This document shows positions 10,897 through 20,900 of a DNA stretch of 30,456 nucleotides, in pieces. Numbering within the stretch: the first letter of the stretch is position 1; every line of letters starts with the position of its first letter. The DNA is from Pelargonium cotyledonis. Taxonomy: Eukaryota; Streptophyta; Magnoliopsida; Geraniales; Geraniaceae. Below the pieces are notes generated by a model. That model saw only the letters and a list, made by a program, of their open reading frames with translations, was not told the DNA's origin and did no database searches. The position numbers and the translations under genes were made by a program. The stretch is from contig JAYMTA010000365.1 of NCBI GenBank assembly GCA_036897625.1, forward strand, positions 1 to 30,456. The letters run 5' to 3'.

Positions 10897-13800
10897 TCAT
10901 TGCGCTCCCCTTTTATGTTTCGCTTCTTCCCATAAATTCACGATATAAGCAACCCCCTCTTTCAATGTAGCCTTTCTTCCTTCGATGTTATTCCACAGCT
11001 CCGAGGTTGTATACCTCCCGCTAGGATTATATTCATTTATTTGCCTTAAAGCTGTAGTCACAGCATTATACACTTCATCACCCATTTCATTCTTCAAACT
11101 TCTCAGTTTTTCATCATTTTCATCTACCAGCTCCTGAACCAGCAAAGTTGGTCTTAGATTAACAATATAGTAAAGCAACACAGAAATGGATGGGAAAGTA
11201 CGGGAAAACCCATATATTAAAAGATGTTATCACAGTATCATAAGTCCGGCATCTTAAACTTCTACACATATGCATATATACAGAGTCGTTACATAGATAA
11301 GCAGCAAAGAGAATGCACTTCTAGAGACCAACATGAACGACATTCACACTCAGAAAATGCAACAATAAATGTAATAGTCTTATGTGGCAACTTCCGGCAT
11401 GTCATTGGCCAGGGACTTGCCAAGACACAACCATGGACTTCAGACTGATCCATGAACAAAATTAAGATGCATACATATTTTTGTATAGTTGCACATATAA
11501 ACAGCTAAAAAGACACTCCTAGAGACCAACATGGATGCCACTTGCCCTTGTATAAACATACTTATTATATGTGAAAGTTCAGGGTTGTCATTGACCAAGG
11601 ACTAGAAAATGCACAACCATAGATTTCTCACTGACTAAATTAATTACAAGCAATTAAATAGCTTGGACGTAACCACAGAAAGCAAGAGTAGATGCCAAAT
11701 AATTTCAAATTAGACAGTGGATTTGGAATGTCAACAGCTGTAGACAAGTGTAAGCCAATGGGAAAAACAATGGTACTAGCAAGGGACCAACATTTATTGG
11801 ACTCCCCCCATTTGACTAGACATTTCATAGACATTCGCAAAAGATAATAAAAGATTGCAAAACCATTTAGTATGAAATGCAAACCTGATGTTTATCATCA
11901 ACAGTAATAACTTTGAAAGGGTGCCAATCTGGATCCTTAAGATATTCCTCCCACAATGAGCACAGCTCCATAGCTCTCTCTTCTGCTTCTTCCTCACCAT
12001 ACTTTCTTTTCATTGCTCGACGAAATGGTTTATCGTCTAATTCTCCCATTCTCTTAACAGTAATATCATCATGGCGAGTGGATATTTCTTTCAAGCCCTA
12101 CAAATTGAGTTCATCAGTGATTCCTCACTCGCAAGATTTAAGTTTAATAAGGGATAGAAAGTTTGTTCAGAACTGAAGACATATCTGGTTAGCAGAGGGC
12201 CATAAAGTTAAAAAAATCGTATATCAATCAAAAGTATACGTCTCTGTTGGGTACAGTAAAAGAGATTAAATATAACATTTATCTAATGAGTCCCTATGAC
12301 ACTGTATGGGCAGAAAAGTTAGAAACATCCAAAATCTTGAGTGCCTTTGCACTACCACCTACAATATTGAGTACTCATAATATTTTTTGCAACCAGTTCA
12401 ATTTAAATTCCAAAGCCTTTTCTTCATTGAAACTCAAACTATTCATTCAAATATCTGTGAGAGTAAGATCATCTAACTTGACATGTCATATAAAAACAAC
12501 TCACATTGATCAGTTCTTTGCGGGCTTCCTGCAGCTCGTCATTGCTCTTACGCTCCTTCACTATTAGAGTTTGGTTCAATGCTTCTACATCCTCAAGTTC
12601 TCCTTCCTTCTCTCTCAAATCTTTAATCACTTCATCCATCTTTGTTAAGACCTCTAGATCACTACCATCCTCCATATGCCTCATAACGTTTAGTTTCCCT
12701 CTCAGCTGCTCAATTTCCAACTCCAGTTGTTGTTTGGCATCCAACTTCTTTTGTAGTTGGATAATTTTATTATGGAGCTCTTCTTTTTGCCTCTGAGTAG
12801 AATAAACACAATAGCCATATATAAATATTATTATGAAATTGAAAAGGAATTTTTTTACATACAAGTTAATCAATAAAGTCTACGACCAAACCTTCTGATC
12901 TTCTGCCAGTTTCATTACACTTTCATCAGCCCTCTGTTGCTCCAAAGAAGCCAATTGAAGAGAACTATTTTTAATGACATTCTGCGAGAATATCAAAATT
13001 AGTATTTCATTACATTAGAGAAGCTTGATCTGATTCTGAAATAGCATATAATGCCAAAAGTTTTGCTTGAAAAGTTATTTTACAAATGCCCTTAAAACCA
13101 CTGTATGTCTAGTAATAGCATAGAAATCTCACCACTCCACAACTTAGATTGGAGACAAATGGGAACAATAATATGAAAATAATTTATTTATCCATCAATC
13201 AGAAAGCTGTGCCTGTGGGGTGAGAATCATCCCAGAATATAGCATCTTGGCAAAGATATGAAGGCATAATTGTCTGTCTCTTTGATGATAAACAAACAAA
13301 TGGTGGAGAAATTAAACTACAGTTCATAATGTAGAAATCTGAAAATATGGTATAATGATGTGATTTGAAAGTAGAAAATAAGTAATTTATATGGGAACAA
13401 TTAAAATATTCTAAATGAAGCATAATAAAAAAACCCCATACATCATGGATTCTAAATATCACAACATTCTCTCAAACTCAAGGTGTTGCCAATTAGAAAC
13501 TTAAGTTTTTTGAGAATTCACTAAATATGTGAGACTAAAGTTGTCCAGAATACACAAATAAGAGAAGTAAATGACTTGAGGCAAATCCAACAACAAGCAC
13601 ATTAAGGTGTTGTCACAGACAGATTGGAACCCTCTAAACACCTTAGTTTGGTCGGATATTGAAAATAATCCAAAAACATACGGTCAAGATTCAACAAACC
13701 CCAAATCAAATGTTGACTGCTTGAACACCAAGAAGATACAATAAGTCCCATTTTTCTCAGTGTGAAGGGATGCACACATTTTTATGCCTTAATAGAAAGA

Positions 13801-15561
13801 AGAATAAAAAAATGTATAAAAAGCATTAAAAATCCCAATACCGCTGCCCTATGGCAACAGTGTATGGTAGTGGAAGACTACTAAATATTCAAGAACAAGA
13901 AGGTTCTTCCACATAAAAATATGAAAATATATGTTATATTGAAGCACTTTGATAGTAGGAAGTAAGCCATTTATATAGGGCATTTCAAGAGTTGACAAAC
14001 AAGGCATAATAAAGAAACCTCATACATCAAGAGGTTCTAAATATCTCAACATTAATCTAGCAATGACAATCGGTTAGACCATATGTTTCTTAAAAAGAGT
14101 AAACAAATACAATAAAAATCTTGAGAGTGAATTTCAGTAACTATGTCCAAGCTTTCATCTATTGCATTCCAGTCTAACATGAATCAGCAGTTCTAGGAAT
14201 TTGCTAGACTGCTATTATTGATGTAGACCATTTAGCTCCCAAATCCTAATCCTTAATTTTGTAGTCATCTGGTTTCAATTTTATGTAACCATTATCCACA
14301 TCAAATCACAATAATATGGATGACAGACTCCAAGACAGTATAGCATAAATAGGTTACCTTTTCAATCTCTTCTGAGAGTTTTCTTGTTTCACTTTCATTC
14401 TGCGCCTCACGTTTTTCCAACTCTGCTCCGCGCAATTCGAGATCTTTTTTCTGAGACTCTAGCAGCAACTTAAGCTTTTCATGGTCAGTGAAAATTCTCT
14501 GTAAATGATCCCGTGCACTAGTTTGTATCTTCTTTATCTCTGTGAATGAAACAAACACGATGTGAATTTAACATTGCCACAGCTTAGCCATACATGAAAA
14601 TTGAGGGAGGGAGGGAGAATAGTTAGTAGCAAAAGAGACCTTCATTGTAAGCTTGGTGAAGTTTTTCTTTCTCTTGCATTACAAGGTCAAGGGAGTCAGA
14701 AGTCTGATTACATCTTTCCTGAATCTCTTGCATATGTTTATGTTTCACTTCAATCATGTTTGTCAAATTAGACACGAGTTTATGTTGTTTCCGGGCTTCT
14801 TCCTGCTCCATTTCTTCGATGGTTTTAAGGTCTCCAATTTTGCGCAGGTGTTCTCCAATGATATTATTGGAATTATAGTCATCTGCACGGGCGACCCATG
14901 CATAAGGACCACTTTTTTGGTCATTACTAGCAAACCAGTCCTTTCTTCCATGATGATCGGCTTCATAAGCTCTCTCAAATGAAATGGCATTATGCAAGCC
15001 AGGCCAATCCTTATGGAATTCCACAGCAGCACTTCCTGAATGGCCCATGTAATTCCACAGTGGATGGACTCTGATAGGATTAAATCCTCTTTCTCTCAAC
15101 TCATCTCTTAGCCTGGATCCACTTTCTCCAACTGACCGCCCATCCTCTGCCTTTTTAGTTGGAAGGTTTACCATTATTCCCATCCAAGGCCATACAAATT
15201 TCTCATGATGGTTACAGTCAACTGGAGGATTGCTCTCATCTGCAGGCTTTGATGGACCACCCACAATCGCTAGATCTTTTTCCAAGTATTTCAGTAAAGC
15301 TAAGTGCTTTGCCTTTTCTTTTGCACTTCTCTTATTTGAACTGCTCTTACCCAGTCCTGATGCATGCTGGATGAGGTCCTTATATTGGTAATCCTTCTTT
15401 CGCTTCTTTGGGCAGTAGGGACAGGTAAAAACCTCATCTGATATTTTCACATGATGATTCCCACTCTTAAGCTTTTCATAAGTTTTGTCTTCATACTCTT
15501 CCATTTCAGATTCACTCATATCTGTATCATCTTCTGGGTAGTTATCTGCACAATCTCCCAT
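10897..15561 (-). CDS. FACTOR OF DNA METHYLATION / IDN2-like protein, full length (643 aa)
   Basis: Six coding exons on the minus strand: 15561-14640, 14539-14358, 12981-12892, 12792-12505, 12097-11885 and 11133-10897. They total 1932 nt, all in frame, with GT-AG ends. Domains in order: acidic N-terminus (1-35); zf-XS (about 47-90, C47, C50, H66; FTCPYCPKKRKKDYQYKDLI); XS domain (about 120-232; KFVWPWMGIMVNLPTK, NPIRVHPLWNYMGHSGSAAV); long coiled coil (about 245-495); XH domain (about 508-640; VKRMGELDDKPFRRAM, DPDWHPFK, QINEYNPSGRYTTSELWNN). In Arabidopsis the family (IDN2/RDM12 and FDM1-5) binds dsRNA through XS, forms homo- and hetero-oligomers through coiled coil and XH, and supports Pol V-dependent RNA-directed DNA methylation in the nucleus. 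The length is close to the usual 630-650 aa. The start MGDC at 15561 lies just after an acceptor (exon from 15566). Which orthologue it is (IDN2 or one of FDM1-5) cannot be decided here. Confidence 0.95.
11258..11645. repeat. Degenerate tandem duplication (about 185-bp unit) in an FDM intron
   Basis: Two adjacent stretches, about 11258-11455 and 11468-11645, share ordered blocks: CTAGAGACCAACATG at 11321-11335 and 11519-11533, then TGTCATTGGCCAGGGACT against TGTCATTGACCAAGGACT, then CACAACCATGGA against CACAACCATAGA. They lie in the intron between the last two coding exons of the full FDM gene. No protein or transposon ends were recognised. Confidence 0.7.
13337..14065. repeat. Degenerate direct repeat pair in the large FDM intron
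   Basis: Segments near 13337-13470 and 13918-14065 share ordered similarity. Both have GAAAATAT at the left, then AAGTAATTTATATGGG against AAGCCATTTATATAGG, then GCATAATAAA followed by CATACATCA, TTCTAAATATC and CAACATT. They are separated by about 450 bp of unrelated AT-rich DNA in the 1376-nt intron (12982-14357). Segmental duplication inside the intron, or two copies of one old element, would explain them. Confidence 0.6.
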
Positions 15562-15565
15562 TTTA

Positions 15566-16330
15566 CCTAGCAAAAAGATACCTGAAAATGAAGGAAACAT
15601 CTAATAAAACATCTTAGCATGGTATTGGGAAGTAAATCCATGTAACATGGAAGCCTGAAAGAAGTTAAAGGACATGTTTGAGAGTGCAATATTGAGCCAC
15701 TACTTTCTAAGCAAAATTGACCACCTAACAGTTAAATTCCCAATATAGATTCAGAACCATGAGTGAATTCACATAATTCAAACACCACTTTCTATTGAAA
15801 TGTCAAGAATTTACACTTCACAACCCCAATCAACCATTTCTGCTACCAACAATTTCACAAATCCCAGCATTTTTTTAAGAATTTCACCCAGCACTAAATC
15901 TAAATGTAAGCAAAAGCCAAAAGGACATCATGATCAAGGGAATCAAAATTAAATTAAAAAAATATTAACACATTCGACAAAACCAGAAAATGTACAGCAA
16001 AGCTTGAAATCAACCGATCAAGCCTCAACTTTAAACGTTATAGAACCTAAACAAAAAGGCCAGATGATACCACATTGTGCACTTTTGAGTTCAAAACAAG
16101 CATGCATGTTACTGGAACCCCAAAGTAAGCGAAATAACAAAGGATCACCTTCACAAATTGAAGCAGTTAACGGCCCTCCCTGTTGTGAACCGTCTCTGAT
16201 TGTGGATTGTTTGGGGATATTGGAGCAGAATAATGAAGAAACACATGAACTTCTGGGTCTGGTCGGTGGAGCAGAGCTTAAATGGGGCTAGGTAGTGGGA
16301 GTGTGAAGAGCAAGACGACGAGAGCGACGT
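15566..16330 (-). other. 5' UTR exon, leader intron and promoter side of the full FDM gene
   Basis: Upstream of the ATG is an acceptor TTTTTGCTAG, with the exon starting at 15566. A donor TGTGAAG|GTGATC (exon ends 16149) gives a leader intron of 582 nt (15567-16148). The predicted non-coding exon covers about 16149-16300. A weak TATA-like TTAAATA lies near 16332-16338 on the minus strand. All three FDM-family genes in the window thus appear to have a leader intron. Confidence 0.55.
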
Positions 16331-16339
16331 GTATTTAAT

Positions 16340-16929
16340 GGAAGGTTTCATCGCATTTTATTACAGAACCTTAAATCTGGTTGGGCTTCTCGATAATAAA
16401 GCCCATGTCCGATTTGGGTTGAGAATTTAGAACGATGCTCTAAAAAGACGCTATTTATTTGATTATTAATTTGTTTTTGTACCGAACAAAATGAATCATC
16501 ATTCTCATCACAAAATCGTCATCTTACGTTGATGTTAATCAATTTCTAGCTGCCTGACGTTTATTTCTGAGTCGTCTAAGTCTTTGAGGAGAAGGGACTA
16601 AGGAATCCAAAATTATCTGGTGAAATGGGAGGTGGATTAGGTATGAAGATGACAGACAACTTTACGGTTGTGAGTCGAAGTAAATTAAAAAAAAAAATGA
16701 AAAGTTGGGAAATTAAGCTTTAGATATACAACAATTCATTGTTGACAACTTGGCGTGTAGATAAACAACTTGATGTAGCATGTAGCTTGGACCAAGTTAA
16801 AAAAAAATACAAGAAACGCGCGTTTAATTTGTTTCTTACTAAAACAAATATTATAATATTTTATGAAAGTGATTTTCTCTCTAACGAGTGTACTGCCTTT
16901 AGAGTTTTGAAGGGTAGCTAGGGTTTTGC
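16340..16929. other. Intergenic upstream of the FDM gene
   Basis: Promoter-side DNA of the leftward FDM gene. It is AT-rich, with short frames that show no family similarity. No transposon ends, RNA gene or strong promoter element was seen. Confidence 0.5.
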
Positions 16930-17625
16930 GTTTGCGGAGGCTGGGGAAGCGGCATCTATAGAAAGGAGGTGACCGCTTGGTTTGCTCTCATCGGTGGTTG
17001 TGTGTTTTGACTGTGGGTTGTGTCTAGTTCGTTGGAGGCGGAAGGAAGAAGAAGTCGGCATCATCAACGGAAGCGGTCGCGGCTATGCGGGGGTTCAGTC
17101 CGGTGAGTGCTGCAGGTAGGGCGAAGGCTTTACAGTCGGCGGTATCAACTTTGGAGGAGTGATCAGAGGGGTGGCGTCGATGGATGTTAATGATGAAATT
17201 GTGATAATCCAATACGATTCGAATGATACTAGAGCAAAAAATGTGCAACATGCGAACTTAGCTGTACAGGTTCGCAAAGGGCCATGATCAGGAAGGATGG
17301 GGGTTGCCATGGGAGGACCAGTTCACAATTAGGTTGGGGAGGTTGGTTACTGGTTCGGTTGGTGAAGTTGACAGAGTGGATGCTTGCAGACATCCGTCAA
17401 ATCGAAGGGGAAGGTTTTTCTAGTGCCTCTGATTTTAGTGATTATGACGCCTCGGCTATGATTGCCTACATGTTTTTTAGTTCTTTGGGTTGATTTTAGT
17501 TGATTTATGCTTTTGTTTCTTGTTGTTTTAATTTGTTTGGATTTAGTTTTAGTTTATGTTTCGTTGTATTATGTAGTGATTTGGTTTAATTAGTGAAATT
17601 CCATTCCCCTTAAACAAAAAAATAC
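16930..17625 (+). mobile_element. Possible retroposon-like insertion, GC-richer, ending in an A-rich tail
   Basis: This block is clearly more GC-rich than its flanks over about 16930-17470. It then passes through a T-rich, 3'-UTR-like stretch (TTGTTTCTTGTTGTTTTAAT) to end in AAACAAAAAAATACAAAAA at about 17615-17633. That profile (former coding sequence, T-rich tail, A-rich end) resembles a 5'-truncated or rearranged non-LTR retroposon on the + strand. Short open stretches such as MDVNDEIVIIQYDSNDTRAK show no domain that I recognise. Target-site duplications were not found. It could instead be a gene relic or ordinary promoter-proximal DNA of the AP-3 beta gene. Confidence 0.35.
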
Positions 17626-17633
17626 AAAAACTG

Positions 17634-17945
17634 GAACAAGTGAAACTCCAGAATATGGAAAAGTACGTGAGTCTTGACCTATTTACAAGGGACCCTAGTA
17701 TCCTACAATCCAAACATGGTTATTCTTATCCGCAACGGGCTGTAGGATATCGTACTCTCGCAGCCAAACAGACACTAATCTGACGACGTCTTGTCTCGTA
17801 TCGTCTCCGATCCAGTTCAGCTTGCTGAAACTTGAAACCTCCCAACACAAGACCAGAGCCCATCTCCTTCACCTCAGTCTTCCGCTGACGGAGACGCAGT
17901 AGAGAGTGAGATCGGATCAAAGAATTGGAATCGAAATCGAACTAA
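17634..17945 (+). promoter_or_regulatory. Promoter and 5' UTR region of the AP-3 beta gene
   Basis: The stretch lies directly upstream of the ATG at 17946 and becomes richer in C and G towards it. The last 120-150 bp are probably 5' UTR. No confident TATA box is visible, so the exact start of transcription cannot be placed. The ATG context (GAACTAAATGTTC) is unremarkable. Confidence 0.4.
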
Positions 17946-20900
17946 ATGTTCAACCAATTCGGAGCCACGGCGGAGACGCTGAGCAAGGCGTCGACCATGG
18001 TTTTCCGGATCGGCACCGACGCTCACCTATACGACGACCCCGAAGACGTCAGCATAGCGCCACTCCTCGACAGCAAATTCGATTCCGAGAAGTGCGAGGC
18101 TCTCAAGCGCTTGCTCGCTCTCATCGCCCAGGGCTTCGACGTCTCCAACTTTTTTCCTCAGGCTCGTATTATCTGATTCATTTTCTCATCGTTGCTCATT
18201 TGATCTCCATGGAATTGTGAAGAAATGTACTGGATGTGTTTGTATTGATTTATCTTTTGGAAATTTACAGGTTGTGAAGAATGTGGCAACTCAGTCACTG
18301 GAAGTGAAGAAGCTTGTTTACTTGTACCTGCTCCACTATGCTGAGAAGTATGTAACCTTCTAGTTTCGGTGCATTAATTCCGTTGAAAAATTGATTTGTT
18401 CATCATAAACAATTAATCACAACGGACTGAATTACATGTTTATAGTAGGTTACCAGTTGAATCTAGGCGGTCTTCATTTGTGTTGTGCTTTCCTGTTTAA
18501 GGCTAGATTGATGCTAAACTTATTTTCAATTTTAGCCTATTATAGCTTGTAATTGGTGTTCTAAGTGGATATGGTATTTGTTTAAATGTTGGTTTGTTTT
18601 ACTATTTAGGCGTCCGAATGAGGCGTTGCTATCGATTAATTACTTCCAGAAGGACATGGGGGATTCAAATCCCTTGGTGAGGGCATGGGCACTTCGTACC
18701 ATGGCAGGAATTCGTTTGCATGTAATTGCGCCTCTTGTTCTGGTGGCTGTGAGCAAGTGTGCTAGAGATCCTTCAGTTTATGTTAGAAAATGTGCTGCGG
18801 GTGCTCTTCCCAAGTTGAATGATCTGCGCCAAGAGGAGAATGCATCTACAATTGAAGAGGTCTGGTTGATCAAGATGTTTGATTTCAATTCATTGTTGCT
18901 CTTTAGTGTAGCAGACAGAACTGCTTTTTCTAGTTTTTTTTTTCTTTAATCTTCAGTCTTCACCAACCAGTGTTATTTACAATAATATGTGCATGGTTAT
19001 AAAATTCTGGCTCACAAGTTTTAATGGTCATTGTTATGTGATTGGTTGGTTTTCTGTAGAGTATCTTACTTCACTATACAAGGATCAATTGTAGGGTATA
19101 ACAGAAATCTTCATATAAATTTTCTTTTCCTACAGCTTTTGCCATTCTTTGTCCTTTGCCGTGAAAAGTGAATCCATGTTTGTCCTTCTCGTACTCTTCA
19201 CGATGTATGATATGTACAATACGTCATCAATTTTTTTTTACTGATAGAATTATTGCTGAAGCTTCCTTTAAGAATGTTAGTTGGAACGACCCATCTCAAA
19301 GGCACAACTGCACACATTGTGCCTAGTAGCAAAGTGCATTCATGGATACATGTTTCAGTTATGGGAGTTGTTGCTCACTATTAATCTGTATTACATCTGG
19401 CATATGTGCTCATCTTCACATTTGAAAATTAAGTTTGTTTTTCTGTACCTTTGTCAGATTCTCCATGTCTTAAAATCTGGAAGCAATGACATATTTGCAT
19501 ATTGTGTATTATTGTATTTGCTATCCTCGTTAGAGGTTACTGAATGTATATGGTTGCACCTCATGCAGATTGTTGGAATACTGTTAAATGACCATTCTCC
19601 TGGAGTAGTTGGAGCTGCTGCTGCTGCATTTTCCTCTGTTTGTCCAAATAATTTGTCTCTTATTGGAAGAAGTTATAGGAAATTATGCGAGGTTCTTCCC
19701 GATGTGGAAGAGTGGGGTCAAATAATCTTAATTGGCATCCTTTTGCGTTATGTAGTTGCAAGACACGGGCTTGCAGAAGAATCCATTATGTTCTGTTTGC
19801 ATGATACAGAGAATTATAGTGCTGAAAAGGATGATTTAGATGACTATAAATTAGAAAAAGATGGGGGTGAGACAAATGGAACCTCTCTGTCTGAATTAGC
19901 AAATTTGGTATCCAGGTGTTATATTGAAGGGCCAGATGAATATTTATCACGAACAAGTTACAAAAACGGGGGCTCATCTGAACTGAATCTCAAACGTTAT
20001 ACGTTTTGCAAAAGTAATGATGATGTGAAGATCCTGCTGCAGTGCACATCACCATTATTGTGGAGTAATAATAGTGCAGTGGTACTTGCAGCTGCTGGTG
20101 TGCATTGGGTTATGGCACCGAAGGAGGATCTCAAAAGAATTGTGAAACCGCTCTTGTTTGTGTTGAGGTCATCCAATGCCTCAAAATATGTGGTATTTAG
20201 CATTTCGCTGATTTAATTATATATATATATATGCACACACACGCTTCCACTAGTTTAAACCGTCATTACTCATTGAACACATGTATGATTTGTGCGTGTG
20301 TGCTTGTATCTGTTGATGATATGGAGGTTCGAGGGGATGTTTGATGATATAGAAGTAATTTAGTGGTCTCATGCACACGTATATTATGCTATACATAAAA
20401 TAAATAAAAAGGGCGAGGGATGAGGTATTAAAACGAGGCATGTGTTTTTTTAGCTTCAAGGCACAATGTCCAAGTATTCATAACAGTTATATCATCCCAA
20501 CACAATTATAAATGAGTGAATCGATATTCTAGGGAGAAAGAGATATGAATTAGGAAGGATCGTCGTCATTTTGATTAATGTTTACTAGACGATAATATAA
20601 TTTAGATTTTCATACCTATTTGAACTTAAGTTCTATGTTCTGTGATTCATATTCAATAATGTGGATCCTAAACTGTATAATCTCTTGTGGTTCTCCAGAG
20701 GTACATAAGCCACAAAATCACATTGCTCTAAGATAATTTATAAATTTTGGCATGGGATATTGGATTTTAGTCAGTCTACTCACTTTTATTATTTTATCAA
20801 TGTATGTTGGTAGATGGGAAGGTGGGTAACGTTGATTCTTGTGCAGGTCCTTTGTAACATTCAAGTGTTTGCTAAAGCAATACCTTCCGTTTTCGCTCCA

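Noticed and set aside
16004-16291. Plus-strand 95-codon frame upstream of the FDM gene.
   Set aside because: It lies antisense to the predicted leader exon and leader intron of the FDM gene and resembles no family.
17906-18220. Second plus-strand frame overlapping AP-3 beta exon 1.
   Set aside because: It is an Arg-rich shadow frame; the overlapping frame from 17946 matches the AP-3 beta N-terminus.
19281-19568. Open frame that runs in phase into AP-3 beta exon 4, suggesting a longer exon.
   Set aside because: The extra residues are unlike AP-3 beta, and exon 3 joins cleanly at 19569 (STIEE then IVGILLNDHS) after a good acceptor. It is an intron stretch that happens to lack stops.
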